A stretch of DNA of 64,000 nucleotides from Martelella lutilitoris (GTDB lineage: Bacteria; Pseudomonadota; Alphaproteobacteria; Rhizobiales; Rhizobiaceae). Below, one piece after another: positions 1-10,911 of the stretch. Below the pieces are notes generated by a model that did not search any database, had not been told where the DNA came from, and saw only the letters and a program-made list of their open reading frames with translations. The stretch spans positions 1,697,501 to 1,761,500 of the forward strand of contig NZ_CP066786.1 in the NCBI RefSeq assembly GCF_016598595.1, read 5' to 3'. Every line of letters begins with the position of its first letter. Position 1 is the first letter of the stretch. The position numbers and the translations under genes are program-made.

Positions 1-447
1 CAGCAGCCCTTCCTGCGCTCAACCACCCAGGCGCTGCCCTCGATCATGGTGACGGCCATCTGGGCCGGTCTCGGCTTCCAGATCATCATCTTCATGGCGG
101 GGCTCCGCGCCATTCCGACGACCTTTTACGAGGCTGCCCGCATCGACGGTCTCGGCGAATGGGCGATCCTGCGCAAGATCACGCTGCCGCTCCTGAAGCC
201 GACCACCGTGTTTCTGGTGGTGCTGTCCTCCATCGGATTCCTGAGGATTTTCGACCAGGTCTACAACATGACCACGAATGATCCGGGCGGGCCGCTTGGC
301 ACCACCAAGCCGCTTGTGCTGATGATCTACCAGTCGGCCTTTTCGTCCTACCAGATGGGCTACGCGGCGGCGCAGACCGTCGTTCTCTTCCTCATTCTCC
401 TCGTCATTTCGCTGCTGCAGCTCTGGATCCTGAGGGACAAGTCATGA
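1..447 (+). CDS. ABC transporter permease, MalF/UgpA type (5' end outside window)
   Basis: The reading frame is open from the first base, so only the C-terminal 148 residues are present. It shows the inner-membrane permease loop EAARIDG followed by ITLPLLKP, the EAA motif that docks on the ATPase, and then two hydrophobic segments. It is the first of two permeases of a sugar-type importer (CUT1 family). Its TGA overlaps the ATG of the next permease by four bases, which indicates translational coupling. The substrate cannot be read from the sequence; the adjacent lyase and PfkB kinase are the best hints. Confidence 0.93.
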   Translation, partial: QQPFLRSTTQALPSIMVTAIWAGLGFQIIIFMAGLRAIPTTFYEAARIDGLGEWAILRKITLPLLKPTTVFLVVLSSIGFLRIFDQVYNMTTNDPGGPLGTTKPLVLMIYQSAFSSYQMGYAAAQTVVLFLILLVISLLQLWILRDKS

Positions 448-1301
448 CCGAACTTCGCCACGAGGACGCGGTCTCGCGTTACAAACCGAAGGTGCGGCCG
501 GGCAGGGTGCTGATGTGGACGCTGCTGTTTATCGGCGGCCTCGTCATGATCACGCCGCTTCTCTTCATGTTCTCCACCTCGCTGAAGCCCGCGAGCCAGG
601 TCTATGACCTGCGGCTGATCCCGCAGGACCCGACATTTTCGAACTATGTGAAGGTGCTGACGACCACAGGCTTCGGCCGCTGGTTCTTTAACTCGCTGCT
701 GGTGGCCACCATCGTCACCTGCTCGAACGTGTTCTTCGACAGTCTTGTCGGCTACACGCTCGCCAAATTCCGCTTTCGCGGTCGCCGTTTCATCTTCCTG
801 GCGATCCTCTCGACGTTGATGATCCCGACGGAAATGCTGGTGATCCCGTGGTATCTGATGTCGGCCAATTTCGGCTGGCTCGACAGCTACTGGGGCATCA
901 TGTTTCCCGGCATGATGACCGGCTTCGGCACCTTTCTGATGCGCCAGTTCTTCGAGGGCGTGCCGGATGACTTCATGGAAGCAGCCCGGATCGACGGGAT
1001 GAACGAGTTCGTCATCTGGTGGAAGATCGCCATGCCGCTCGTCGCGCCCGCGCTTTCGGCGCTTGCCATCTTCACCTTCCTCGGCAACTGGACCGCCTTC
1101 TTCTGGCCGCTGATCGTCACCACCTCGAGCGAGCTCTACACGCTGCCTGTCGGCCTTTCGAGCTTTGCCGTGGAAGCCGCGATCCAGTGGGAGATGATCA
1201 TGACCGGGGCAGCGCTTGCGACCATACCGACACTTCTCGTCTTCCTCATCTTCCAGCGCTATATCGTGCGCGGCGTGATGCTGGCGGGCGTCAAGGGATA
1301 G
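444..1301 (+). CDS. ABC transporter permease, MalG/UgpE type
   Basis: This 285-residue inner-membrane protein has about six hydrophobic segments and the EAA loop (EAARIDGMNEF, then IAMPLVAPALSALAIF) typical of the second permease of CUT1 carbohydrate importers. The length is normal for MalG/UgpE proteins. The start is fixed by the ATGA overlap with the preceding permease. It ends four bases before the ATG of the lyase gene, so permeases and lyase are probably on one mRNA. It would pair with the permease before it and the ATPase at 2820-3869; the binding protein must lie left of the window. Confidence 0.95.
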   Translation: MTELRHEDAVSRYKPKVRPGRVLMWTLLFIGGLVMITPLLFMFSTSLKPASQVYDLRLIPQDPTFSNYVKVLTTTGFGRWFFNSLLVATIVTCSNVFFDSLVGYTLAKFRFRGRRFIFLAILSTLMIPTEMLVIPWYLMSANFGWLDSYWGIMFPGMMTGFGTFLMRQFFEGVPDDFMEAARIDGMNEFVIWWKIAMPLVAPALSALAIFTFLGNWTAFFWPLIVTTSSELYTLPVGLSSFAVEAAIQWEMIMTGAALATIPTLLVFLIFQRYIVRGVMLAGVKG

Positions 1302-1305
1302 ACCC

Positions 1306-2819
1306 ATGAACACGAACGATCCCCAAAAAGACGATACCAGCAGATTTCCTGATCCGGTTTACAAGGAAACCGTGCTCAAGCCATTGTTTGATGGCGCAAA
1401 AACGAACTTCATCGATGGTTTTCGAGCCATCGACCGCGCCCACCTCGTCATGCTGGCCGAGACCGGCATCCTGACCGGAGAACAGGCCGGAAAGATCGCC
1501 GAGGCGCTCGTCGCCATCGACCGTGAGGTGGACCCGGCGGCGCTTGAATACACCGGCGAGGTCGAGGACTTTTTCTTTCTCATCGAGAAAGAGCTGAAAG
1601 CGCGCCTCGGGCCGGATCTTGGCGGGCGCCTGCACACGGCGCGCTCGCGCAACGATATCGACCACACATTGTTCAAGTTCAACCTGCGTCGCTATATCGA
1701 TGCTGCGGCAGGCGAAGCCTTGAAGCTTCTGGCGGCCCTGATCGATACCGCCGAGCGTGAGAAGACCACGCTGATTGTCGCCTATACGCACGGCCAGCCG
1801 GCGCAGCCGACCACCTTTGGCCACTACCTCTCCGCCGCGATCGAAATGCTGATCCGCGATATCGAGCGTCTCTATGCCGCCCGCAAAATCGTGGACCTCT
1901 GCCCGATGGGGGCGGCCGCGATCACCACATCCGGCTTTGCCATCGACCGGGCGCGCATGGCCGAGCTCCTCGGTTTTTCTGCGCCGTTGCAGAATTCCTA
2001 CAGCTGCATTGCCGGTGTCGACTACATCACGGCGACCTATTCCGCGCTTGAACTCATGTTCCTGCATCTCGGACGTCTGATTCAGGATTTCCAGTTCTGG
2101 ACCAGTTTCGAGGTCGGCCAGCTTTATGTGCCGAACGCGCTGGTGCAGATCTCCTCGATCATGCCGCAGAAGCGCAATCCGGTGCCGGTGGAACATATGC
2201 GCCATCTCGCCAGTCAGACGGTGGGCCGCGCCCAGACCGTGCTGACAGTGATGCACAACACGCCCTTTACCGACATGAACGACAGCGAGGGCGAAACCCA
2301 GGTGATGGGTTATCAGGCCTTCGACAGCGGCATGCGCGTTCTGGAGCTGATGACGAGCCTGATCGGCCAGGTGCGCATCAACGGCAGGCGCGTTGCTGCC
2401 AATCTCGACCGCTCCTGCATCACCATCACCGAACTGGCCGACAGTCTGGTGCGGCGCGAGGCGCTTTCCTTCCGCCAGGCGCACGAGATTGCCGCCGACG
2501 TGGCCCGTGCCGTGGTCGCCGCCGATGGCGCGCTCGGTACGGATGGCTATGGCCCCTTCAAAAAGGCCTTTGCCGACCATGCCGGCCGCGAGACGACTCT
2601 CGATGAAGAGGCCTTCCGCGAGATCGTTTCGCCGGAGTATTTCGTTGCCGTGCGCAAGCGCTATGGCGGCCCGGCCGAAGAGCCGCTTGATGCCGCCATT
2701 GCCGGCTACCGTGAAAATCTGGACGCATTTCAAAAACAAGCCGACGACCTTGCCGCCCGCATGCAAGCGGCGGCCAGCGAACGCGGTCAATGTTTCGACC
2801 GGTTGAGGGGAAAAGCATA

Positions 2820-2820
<1 letters not shown>
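1306..2820 (+). CDS. Argininosuccinate lyase-like C-N lyase of the aspartase/fumarase superfamily
   Basis: The 504-residue protein carries the superfamily landmarks RLHTARSRND (108-117), YTHGQPAQP (160-168) and the catalytic-loop signature SSIMPQKRNP (283-292). These enzymes eliminate fumarate from N-substituted aspartates. It differs from housekeeping ArgH. It is about 45 residues longer, with extra sequence at both ends. The usual Gln after SRND is Ile, the usual YTHLQ is YTHGQ, and KKNPD is KRNPV. It sits inside an ABC import operon between permease and ATPase genes, not among arginine genes. I infer a catabolic lyase acting on an imported N-linked dicarboxylate. From memory, the EDDS lyase of Chelativorans is a comparable ArgH-like enzyme linked to a transporter. 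The exact substrate is unknown. Confidence 0.85.
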
Positions 2821-3865
<1,045 letters not shown>

Positions 3866-3869
<4 letters not shown>

Positions 3870-4786
3870 CATCCGGAAATGACGAAAGACGGGCGGTCCT
3901 CAGCGTGGGGCGGATTTATTGCGACCTGATCTTCACCGGACTTGACCGTCTGCCGGTGCTCGGGCGCGAGGTCTTCGCCGACGAGCTGACAATCGCCGCC
4001 GGCGGCGGCGCCTTCATTTCCGCCGCCCATTTCGCCGGTATCGGACGCCACGCGGCCCTTGTCGGCCGGTTGGGACACGATCCCCTGTCGCGCGCCATCG
4101 AGCGTCAGCTCGAAACCAGCGGCATCGATCTCGGCTTCCTGGAGCACGTGGACGATGCCGGCCCACAGGTGACCGTTGCGTCCGTGCTTGGAAGCGAGCG
4201 CGCTTTTCTCACCAAACGGGCAGGGCGGGCAGAGCCTGCAACGCTCGAGAACGCGTTGGCTTGGGGCAGGGCGGGCCATCTCCATATCGCCGAATACGCG
4301 ACGCTTGCCGAAATGCCGGATCTGGTGACGCGTGCGCGTGCGGCGGGGCTCACGGTCTCGCTTGATCCGAGCTGGGATGACAGGCTGATCGGTGATCCGG
4401 GCCTCATCGCCGCCTGTCGTGGCGTGGATGTATTCCTGCCCAATCTGGAGGAGGCTCGGGTCATCACCGGCGAAAGCGAGCCGGAGGCGATGTGCGCCCG
4501 GCTTGCCGGGCACTTTCCGATCGTCGCGATCAAGGCCGGATCGGACGGCGCCTATCTCGCCGCCTCCGACCTGCGCATCCACGCGCCGGCTGAAGCGGTC
4601 CGCGTCGTCGACACGACCGGCGCCGGCGATGCGTTCAACGCCGGCTTCGTCGACGCCTGGCTTGACGGCGGGACGCCGCAGCGCTGCCTTGCCGCGGCGA
4701 TCAGCGCTGGCAGCAGGGCCGTGCAGGTGGCCGGCGGGGCGGGCGCGGGCGCCGCCGACACCGCGGCCGCCGAAAACGGTACATAA
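3866..4786 (+). CDS. PfkB (ribokinase) family carbohydrate kinase
   Basis: A 306-residue ATP-dependent sugar kinase. The N-terminal GG-containing PfkB region (AAGGGAFISAAHFAGIG) binds substrate, and DTTGAGDAFNAGF near residue 250 is the C-terminal PfkB signature with the catalytic Asp and anion hole. It overlaps the ATPase gene by ATGA and is the last gene of the operon. The combination of importer, lyase and PfkB kinase suggests that one product of lyase action, or the imported compound itself, is phosphorylated. PfkB kinases also act on N-glycated amino acids (the FrlD type), so such a substrate is possible. No terminator with a clear U-run is seen downstream. Confidence 0.92.
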
Positions 4787-4908
4787 AGCCGGGCGGCTCA
4801 GCGCAAAAAAGGCTCGTCGTCGCCGGACCGGCACCGCACCGTTTTTTTGCCGGATTTCCTTTCACAGGCTTGATCGGCGAAACAAAAACGCCTATCAGAG
4901 CCCTCACC

Positions 4909-4998
4909 GGAGAGGTGGCCGAGTGGTCGAAGGCGCTCCCCTGCTAAGGGAGTATACCAGAGATGGTATCGAGGGTTCGAATCCCTTCCTCTCCGCCA
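4909..4998 (+). tRNA. tRNA-Ser (anticodon GCU)
   Basis: The 90-base gene starts with acceptor arm GGAGAGG and ends with its complement CCTCTCC, discriminator G and encoded CCA (4996-4998). The anticodon loop CTGCTAA places GCT at 4943-4945, reading AGC/AGU serine codons. A long variable arm around AGTATACCAGAGATGGTAT gives the class II shape expected of tRNA-Ser. The T arm contains GGTTCGAATCC. It lies between two convergent protein genes. Confidence 0.97.
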
Positions 4999-5181
4999 TA
5001 ACCCCATGAAAATATTGGCGGGCTTCGCCGTCACATCGATGGTGACGGTGATCGGCAGAACGCGCCAGCAAAGATCCCGGAAGAAACGGTTCGTTCCAAA
5101 GGCAACTTTGCGCCCCCATTTCGGCCTTTTGGATGGTGGTTGGTTCCGGTTTTTCACCGCTCCGTTTGAGAACGCGAGGCC
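4999..5181. other. Intergenic region after tRNA-Ser with a short inverted repeat
   Basis: No supported protein gene is present. A hairpin CGTCAC / GTGACG (5029-5034 and 5042-5047, seven-base loop) follows the tRNA and could mark its 3' processing or termination, but there is no U-run. Integrases often use tRNA 3' ends as att sites; I see no integrase or repeated tRNA end in the window. Confidence 0.35.
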
Positions 5182-6231
5182 TTATTGTTTCACCGTGAAA
5201 TCGAACCGCATCAGGTGGCGGTAGGTTTCGCCGGGGCGCAGCACGACGGTGGGGAAGTTTTCGTGGTTGGGGCTGTCCGGGTAGGCCTGCGTCTCCAGCG
5301 CGAAACCGGCGAACTCCCGGTATAGTGCGCCGCTCTTGCCTTCAGTCGGTTGTGCCCGATAGTGGCCGGCGGTATAGAACTGGACGCCGGGCTGGTTTGT
5401 GAAGAGGCGAAAACCGCGCCCGCTTTCCGGATCTTCGGCCTCGGCCACAAGCCGCATCGATCCGTCGTAACCGGCGACGCAGAGATTGTGATCGTACCCC
5501 ACGCCCGGCCAGGTCTCGGCGATCCGGTCGCCGATCGGGTGCATTTTGGTAAAGTCATAGGGCGTGCCGGCGACCGCGACGATCTCGCCTGACGGAATCT
5601 TGTCCTCGTTCACCGCCGTATAGCCGTCGCAGAGCAGGCACAGATGCTGGTTCCCGACGCTGCCGCTGGCATGGCCGGCAAGGTTCCAGTAACCGTGATG
5701 GATGATGTTGACAATGGTGGCCCGATCCGTGACCGCTTCCATCTCGATGGCAAGCGCGCCGCCGTCATGAACACGGTATGTCACGCTCGCATTAAGCGCG
5801 CCGGGATAGCCCTGATCGCCGTCCGGGCTATCCATGCGGAAGGTCACGGCGTTGTTGTCCGGATCGGGTGCGGCCTTCCAGAAACGCTTGCCGAAACCGG
5901 GAAGCCCGCCATGCAGATGATGCGGGCCGGAATTCGTCGGAAGCTGATAGTCGACGCCATCGAGCGTGAACCTGCCGAAAGCGAGCCTGTTGGAAAGCCT
6001 GCCGCAGATGGCCCCGGCATTGCCGGGCTTGGTCACATAATCGGCCGGATTGTCATAGCCGATGACGATGTCCTCGACCGTGCCGTTGCGATCCGGGCGC
6101 ATGACACGGCGCAGGATCGCGCCATAGGTCATCACCTCGATTTCCGTGTCGCCGCCCCTCAGGCGATAGGCATCGACCGCCTGTCCGTCGATTTCGCCGA
6201 TGACGGCATGTTCAATTGTGTGACCGGCCAA
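5182..6231 (-). CDS. galM: Aldose 1-epimerase (mutarotase)
   Basis: It interconverts alpha and beta anomers of aldoses in the cytoplasm. Family landmarks are NSGPHHLHGG and HHGYWNLAGH, carrying the two catalytic histidines, and ALETQAYPDSPNH, carrying the catalytic Glu. I place the start at a TTG at 6231 because GGGAGGA sits seven bases before it. This gives 349 residues, the usual length, starting LAGHTIEHAVIGEIDG. The frame could be extended to 6342, but that adds sequence unlike the family. It is the last gene of the 15806-5182 carbohydrate block, 178 bases after the transketolase gene, so its own promoter is possible. Confidence 0.93.
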   Translation of the reverse strand: MAGHTIEHAVIGEIDGQAVDAYRLRGGDTEIEVMTYGAILRRVMRPDRNGTVEDIVIGYDNPADYVTKPGNAGAICGRLSNRLAFGRFTLDGVDYQLPTNSGPHHLHGGLPGFGKRFWKAAPDPDNNAVTFRMDSPDGDQGYPGALNASVTYRVHDGGALAIEMEAVTDRATIVNIIHHGYWNLAGHASGSVGNQHLCLLCDGYTAVNEDKIPSGEIVAVAGTPYDFTKMHPIGDRIAETWPGVGYDHNLCVAGYDGSMRLVAEAEDPESGRGFRLFTNQPGVQFYTAGHYRAQPTEGKSGALYREFAGFALETQAYPDSPNHENFPTVVLRPGETYRHLMRFDFTVKQ

Positions 6232-6352
6232 GGCGGTATCCTCCCGAAAATGCCGGAGACGTCGTTCGCCTTCTCGATAGGCGAAGACGCTCCTTTCCTT
6301 GTTATGCAGCAAGCCCGGCGGCCAGCGCCAGGCATTGTTCATTCATGTCGCA

Positions 6353-6387
6353 AGCGCCGCCCCAATCCATGCCGGAAGGGCGGCGCT
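6353..6387 (-). other. Hairpin between tkt and galM
   Basis: A ten-base-pair inverted repeat, AGCGCCGCCC-type arm (6353-6362) against GGGCGGCGCT (6378-6387), with a fifteen-base loop. There is no following U-run on the minus strand, so it may protect mRNA ends or weakly terminate the tkt message. Confidence 0.45.
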
Positions 6388-6409
6388 CTACGATGACAGG
6401 CCCTCGCGA

Positions 6410-8422
6410 TTAGCCGATCACCGATTTGACGGTCTTGGCGACCCCTTCGGCGGTGATGCCGAAAAGTTCGAACAGGACCGGCGGGGGAGCGGATTCGCCA
6501 AACGTGTCAATACCGACGCAGCCGCCTTCAAGGCCGACATATTTGCGCCAGTACTCGGTTCCGGCGGCTTCCACGGAAACGCGCGGGATACCAGCAGGAA
6601 GCACTTCGGCCTTGTAGGCTGCGTCCTGGCTGTCGAAGACGAAGGTCGACGGCATGGAAACGACGCGGACCTGAATGCCCTCCTTGGCAAGCGCTGCCTT
6701 TGCATCGAGCGCCTGGCGGGTTTCCGCACCCGTGGCGATGATGACGGCGGCAGGCGTGCCTTCGGCTTCGGCCAGAACATAGCCGCCCCTGCGGATGGCG
6801 TCGGCCTGCGAGGCCGAGCGGGCAAGCGGCGGCAGAACCTGACGGCTGAGCGACATCAGCGTCGGCGTGCCGGTGTGTTTCAGCGCCGTTTCCCAGGCGA
6901 TGGCCGCTTCCACGGCATCGGCCGGGCGCCAGACATCAAGGTTCGGCATCAGGCGCAGCGAGCCCAGATGCTCGATCGGCTGGTGGGTCGGTCCGTCCTC
7001 GCCGACGGCGATCGAGTCATGCGACAGCGCGTAGACGACGCCGAGCTTCATCAGCGCCGCCATGCGGATGGCGTTGCGCTGATAATCGGAGAAGACCACA
7101 TAGCCGCCGCCGAAGGGCCGGAAGCCGCCATGCAGGAAGATGCCGTTCATCATTGCGCCGAGGCCGAATTCGCGCACGCCGCAATAGATGTAGTTGCCGC
7201 CGGTTTCCGCCGTCACCGGCTCGATCTTGTCCCATATGGAAAGGCAGGAGCCGGCAAGGTCAGCGGAAAGACCGACCAGTTCCGGCAGTTCGTCGCCCAG
7301 CATCTGCAACACGTTCTGGCTTGCCTTGCGCATCGGGATCGTATCCGTCAGCCCTTCGGCGGAGGTGATGAAGGCGCCCATTGCGGCATCGAAATCGGCA
7401 GGAAGCTCGCCGCTCATGCGACGCTTGAACTCGGAAGCCTCTGCCGGAAAAGCCTCTTCATAGGCCGCAAAGGCTTCGTCCCAGGCGCTTTCGGCTTGTT
7501 TGCCGGCCTCTTCTGCGTTGAACGTCTCATAGACATTTTCCGGCACTTCGAAGGGCGGCAGCGTCCAGCCGAGCGCTTCACGCACGCGGGCGATTTCAGC
7601 GTCACCAAGCACATTGCCATGGCAATGGGCGTCCCCGGCATAAGTCGGAGAGCCCTTGCCGATCGTGGTCTTGCAGCAGATCAGCGTCGGCTGTTTCGTG
7701 TTCGTCTTGGCTTCGGCAATCGCGGCATCGATCGCCTCGACATCATGGCCGTCGACATTGCGGATCACCTGCCAGCCATAGGCCTCGAAGCGCTTCGGCG
7801 TATCGTCTGTGAACCAGCCGCTGACATGGCCGTCGATGGAAATGCCGTTGTCATCGTAAAGCGCGATCAGCTTGCCGAGACCGAGCGTGCCGGCGAGCGA
7901 GCAGGCTTCATGCGAAACGCCTTCCATCAGGCAGCCGTCACCGAGGAAAACGAAGGTGTTGTGGTCGACAATTCTGTGGCCGGGCTTGTTGAAGCTTGCT
8001 GCCAGCATCTTTTCGGCAACGGCCATGCCGACGGCATTGGCAATGCCCTGGCCGAGCGGACCGGTCGTGGTCTCAACACCGGGTGTCACGTCATGTTCAG
8101 GATGGCCCGGCGTCTTGGAATGCAATTGCCGGAAATTGCGGATATCGTCCATCGACAGGTCGTATCCGGTCAGATGCAAGAGGCTGTAGAGCAGCATCGA
8201 GCCGTGGCCGTTCGACAGCACGAAGCGGTCGCGGTCAAGCCAGTCGGGGTTCTTCGGGTTGTGCTTCAGGTGGCGGGTCCACAGCGCGACGGCGATTTCG
8301 GCCATGCCCATCGGCATGCCGGGATGGCCGGAAACAGCCTTCTGCACGGCGTCCATGGAGAGGACACGAATGGTGTTTGCAAGCTCGGTGGACGAGGCGG
8401 TGGCGGGAGATTTGTTCAGCAT
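6410..8422 (-). CDS. tkt: Transketolase
   Basis: A 670-residue thiamine-diphosphate enzyme moving two-carbon ketol units between sugar phosphates in the non-oxidative pentose phosphate pathway. Visible landmarks are [11 protein letters not shown] near the N terminus, GDGCLMEG (the ThDP-binding GDG motif), and [12 protein letters not shown] in the pyrimidine domain. Length is standard for a full-size transketolase. Start codon is ATG after a weak purine stretch. It is embedded at the end of a carbohydrate-import block rather than beside gap/pgk, so it may be a locus-specific copy serving pentose or tetrose catabolism. Whether the genome has another copy cannot be seen here. Confidence 0.95.
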   Translation of the reverse strand: MLNKSPATASSTELANTIRVLSMDAVQKAVSGHPGMPMGMAEIAVALWTRHLKHNPKNPDWLDRDRFVLSNGHGSMLLYSLLHLTGYDLSMDDIRNFRQLHSKTPGHPEHDVTPGVETTTGPLGQGIANAVGMAVAEKMLAASFNKPGHRIVDHNTFVFLGDGCLMEGVSHEACSLAGTLGLGKLIALYDDNGISIDGHVSGWFTDDTPKRFEAYGWQVIRNVDGHDVEAIDAAIAEAKTNTKQPTLICCKTTIGKGSPTYAGDAHCHGNVLGDAEIARVREALGWTLPPFEVPENVYETFNAEEAGKQAESAWDEAFAAYEEAFPAEASEFKRRMSGELPADFDAAMGAFITSAEGLTDTIPMRKASQNVLQMLGDELPELVGLSADLAGSCLSIWDKIEPVTAETGGNYIYCGVREFGLGAMMNGIFLHGGFRPFGGGYVVFSDYQRNAIRMAALMKLGVVYALSHDSIAVGEDGPTHQPIEHLGSLRLMPNLDVWRPADAVEAAIAWETALKHTGTPTLMSLSRQVLPPLARSASQADAIRRGGYVLAEAEGTPAAVIIATGAETRQALDAKAALAKEGIQVRVVSMPSTFVFDSQDAAYKAEVLPAGIPRVSVEAAGTEYWRKYVGLEGGCVGIDTFGESAPPPVLFELFGITAEGVAKTVKSVIG

Positions 8423-8494
8423 TTTCTTGTCTCGAAAGGCTGGGGAAGCGGGAGGAGGCGCATTGGGGCGCGGACACCAAGACTTCCCGGATCA

Positions 8495-8839
8495 TTACTT
8501 GTAGGCGATCAGGGTGACTTCGATCAGGACGCCCGGGCCGAGGTCGCCGGGGCAGATGGTGGCGCGCGCCGGCAGGCTTTCGGCCGGTATCCATTCAGCC
8601 CAGACATCGCTCATGCCCGGTTTCAGGCTGAGATCGGAGAGATAGATCGTCGCGAACAGCAGTTTGGACTTGTCGGAGCCCGCAGCCTCAAGATAGGTTT
8701 CGAGCTTGGCGATGGTCTGGCGTGTCTGTCCGGCAATATCGAGACTTGTGTCGTCGCATGCGGTGCCACCGACAAAGACCAATCCGTCTTTTTCGACGAC
8801 ACGGTGCAGGACAGGGGTTGGAAGATATCTGTTTGTCAC
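8495..8839 (-). CDS. RidA/YjgF family protein (reactive imine/enamine deaminase-like)
   Basis: With the GTG start at 8839 the protein is 114 residues, the normal size of this trimeric family. The start is supported by the purine-rich AAGGAAAGGAAAC just before it. The upstream in-frame extension to 8989 has no family similarity. Conserved features are FVGGTACDD, the Arg in PARATICPGDL and the C-terminal IEVTLIAY. Members hydrolyse reactive enamines and imines made by PLP enzymes. No PLP enzyme is encoded nearby, so its role in a sugar locus is open; it might act on an imine formed from an amino sugar. Lies 72 bases before tkt. Confidence 0.88.
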   Translation of the reverse strand: MTNRYLPTPVLHRVVEKDGLVFVGGTACDDTSLDIAGQTRQTIAKLETYLEAAGSDKSKLLFATIYLSDLSLKPGMSDVWAEWIPAESLPARATICPGDLGPGVLIEVTLIAYK

Positions 8840-8859
8840 GGTGTTTCCTTTCCTTGTGA

Positions 8860-8900
8860 GGGGCTTGCCGCAATGCTTGTGGAAGGGCGCGGCAAGCCCC
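8860..8900 (-). other. Strong hairpin just upstream of the ridA-like gene
   Basis: A perfect 12-base-pair inverted repeat, GGGGCTTGCCGC (8860-8871) and GCGGCAAGCCCC (8889-8900), with a 17-base loop. It lies between the oxidoreductase gene and the ridA-like gene and ends about five bases before the latter's ribosome-binding region. No U-run follows. It may stabilise the upstream message or modulate ridA translation. Confidence 0.55.
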
Positions 8901-8963
8901 GTCTTCGTCTTCCGGCAAAGGCGCGGTTCGCGCATCCTGCCGGCCTGGTGTCTCCTCAGTCCG

Positions 8964-9983
8964 TCATTTCCGGCGTCTCCTGAGATCATCGTCGATAAGG
9001 GCGGTCATGCGTTCAAGCGACGCCATGGCACTCACTCCATCGGTGATATCGGGGGCTGTGTTTGCCTCGCCCCGGAAGGCCTTCGCCGCATCGGCCATCA
9101 GGGCGGCATAGCCCTTGTGATCCTCATTGGCGGCGGCGGTGAAATTCGGCGTCCAGCTCAGCGTGTCGGCGCCGCCGGCAAGCGTTGCTGCCGGGTCCTC
9201 GGCCTTGAAGGGCGGATCGCGGAAATAGCGGACATTGATGACGTTCTCGATCTCGATGCGGCGATGGTCGCCCATGATCGTGATGTCTTCGGTCGGCGTG
9301 CCGCGTGACTGAATCGTGCCCATCACGATCGTGCCAATCGCGCCGTTTGCGCAGGTGAAATTGAGGTGAAGCAGCAGATGCCCGGGCGCGGTCTCGACCG
9401 TGCGCACCGCCATGTCCTCAAAAGCCGATCCTGCGAACCACGGGATCAGATCCATATAGTGGACGCAGTGGTGCAGGTAGAAGCCGGAATAATCCGGCAC
9501 GCCGGCGAAATAGGCGGGACCGGACATATAGGAGCCGGTCACGCCGAGCACCTTGCCAAAGCTTTCACCACGAAGGATGTTGCCTGCGATCCGGTTGCCG
9601 GTCGAATAACGTTTCATGAAACCGACAATGACGGGCTTGCCCGCCTTCTCGGCGGCAGCGGCGATCTCCCGTGCACCGGCGGCATCGCGTGCCGGCGGCT
9701 TTTCGAGAAACACCGGAAGGCCCTTTTCCAGCGCCGCGATCGCTGCAACGCGGTGCAGGTCCGGCCCGACGGCCATGCAGATGGCATCAAGCCCCTTGTG
9801 GGCGATCAACTCCGAATAATCGCCGTAGACGGCCTCGGCGCCATATTGCCAGGCGGCAGAGACCGCCGCATCGCGGTTGAGGTCGCAGACGGCGGCAATG
9901 CGCATGTCGTTGCGGCCAAGCTGCGGCATCAGCATGTGGGTTGCATGGCGGCCGCAGCCAATCCAGCCGATATTCAGCGTCAT
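8964..9983 (-). CDS. Gfo/Idh/MocA family NAD(P)-dependent oxidoreductase
   Basis: A 339-residue enzyme with an N-terminal Rossmann fold (NIGWIGCGRHATHM) and the family's EKP motif (FLEKPPARDA), whose Lys is usually catalytic. Members oxidise or reduce sugars, inositols and related polyols. It follows the TIM-barrel isomerase gene with a four-base ATGA overlap, so the two probably act in one pathway as in inositol-type and rare-sugar clusters. GGGAGG precedes the ATG. Substrate is not determinable from sequence. Confidence 0.93.
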   Translation of the reverse strand: MTLNIGWIGCGRHATHMLMPQLGRNDMRIAAVCDLNRDAAVSAAWQYGAEAVYGDYSELIAHKGLDAICMAVGPDLHRVAAIAALEKGLPVFLEKPPARDAAGAREIAAAAEKAGKPVIVGFMKRYSTGNRIAGNILRGESFGKVLGVTGSYMSGPAYFAGVPDYSGFYLHHCVHYMDLIPWFAGSAFEDMAVRTVETAPGHLLLHLNFTCANGAIGTIVMGTIQSRGTPTEDITIMGDHRRIEIENVINVRYFRDPPFKAEDPAATLAGGADTLSWTPNFTAAANEDHKGYAALMADAAKAFRGEANTAPDITDGVSAMASLERMTALIDDDLRRRRK

Positions 9984-10870
9984 GCCCGACCTCCCGTCAT
10001 TGCGACAAGGCCCCGGATGAAGGCGATGGCCGATTTCAGCTTCTCGCTCTCGTCTTCATGCGGAGGCCGCCACTGGGCAATCGGCAGGCCGATGCGCTCG
10101 TCATCGTCACGGCGGAACGGTTCCAGCGTCAGCGGGCCCAGATAACCGACATCGGCGAGCGCCTGCATGGTTCCGGTCCAGTCGATATGGCCGGTGCCCG
10201 GATAGCCGCGATTGTTCTCGTTCGCCTGGAAATAGACGATACGGTTCCCCGCAAGCCGGATCGCATCGGGAATGGACTTCTCTTCGATATTGGCGTGGAA
10301 GGTGTCGAAAAGGACGCCGAGGGCCGGGTGGTTGACGGCATTGACGACGGTGACGGCCTGCGAGACCAGCGAGATGACGTCGGTTTCGTAGCGATTGAGC
10401 GGTTCGAGCGCGAGCTTGCAGCCGGCAGCCTGGGCTTCGGGCGCCAAAACACTAAGCCCTTCGATGACCCGCGCGCCGCGGGCTTTCATTTCGTCTTCCG
10501 CGACAGGCGTCGGCGCGCGGCCGGCAAAGACCATGGGTGCGCCATAGAGCGGGCCGCCGAGCGTTGAGGCGCCGAGCGCGTGGGCGATTTCGAGGCAATA
10601 GCGGAGATAGCCCATGCCCCCTTCGCGGATGTCCCGGTCGGCATCGGATATCGAGCGCTGCAGATTGACGCGGGCGGCCAGCGCCACGCCAAGTCCGGCC
10701 TCGTCAAGCGCTGTCTTGAGCGCCTTGAGGTCAAGACCGTCTTCGGGTTCAGGGACGAGCAGTTCGACAAGGTCGAAGCCGAGCGTCCTGATGTGCTCGA
10801 AGAGGTGCATGTGCTCCCGGCCGAAGGGCCGGGCAAACTGCATCGATATGATACCGATCGGGTTGGTCAC
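9980..10870 (-). CDS. Sugar phosphate isomerase/epimerase (AP endonuclease-2-like TIM barrel)
   Basis: The 296-residue protein is a xylose-isomerase-like TIM barrel. Candidate metal and catalytic positions resemble the D-tagatose/D-psicose 3-epimerase group: Glu in LEPLNRYETD, Asp in VLFDTFHANI, and Glu in the late TLEPF. These enzymes epimerise ketoses or isomerise hydroxypyruvate and inosose-type compounds. It starts with GTG. It lies 41 bases after the permease gene and overlaps the oxidoreductase gene. A second, similar enzyme is encoded at 54234-55088, so the organism seems to process several unusual sugars. Confidence 0.9.
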   Translation of the reverse strand: MTNPIGIISMQFARPFGREHMHLFEHIRTLGFDLVELLVPEPEDGLDLKALKTALDEAGLGVALAARVNLQRSISDADRDIREGGMGYLRYCLEIAHALGASTLGGPLYGAPMVFAGRAPTPVAEDEMKARGARVIEGLSVLAPEAQAAGCKLALEPLNRYETDVISLVSQAVTVVNAVNHPALGVLFDTFHANIEEKSIPDAIRLAGNRIVYFQANENNRGYPGTGHIDWTGTMQALADVGYLGPLTLEPFRRDDDERIGLPIAQWRPPHEDESEKLKSAIAFIRGLVAMTGGRA

Positions 10871-10911
10871 GTTATGCTTTCTTTCTCTTTTCTACAGTTG
10901 GTGGTTGGCCA

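Noticed and set aside
360..1313. A 317-codon minus-strand frame opposite the first permeases.
   Set aside because: It is rich in His, Arg, Asp and Glu without any recognisable domain, and lies fully opposite a conserved permease.
4787..4908. A terminator for the PfkB operon from the T-rich stretch at about 4848.
   Set aside because: The T-run follows GC-rich sequence, but no stem of more than a few stable pairs can be formed directly before it.
6299..8983. An 894-codon open frame on the plus strand opposite transketolase and ridA.
   Set aside because: It is a codon-shadow of real minus-strand genes in GC-rich DNA: composition is Arg/His/Gly/Ala-rich, there are no family motifs, and it crosses two gene boundaries.
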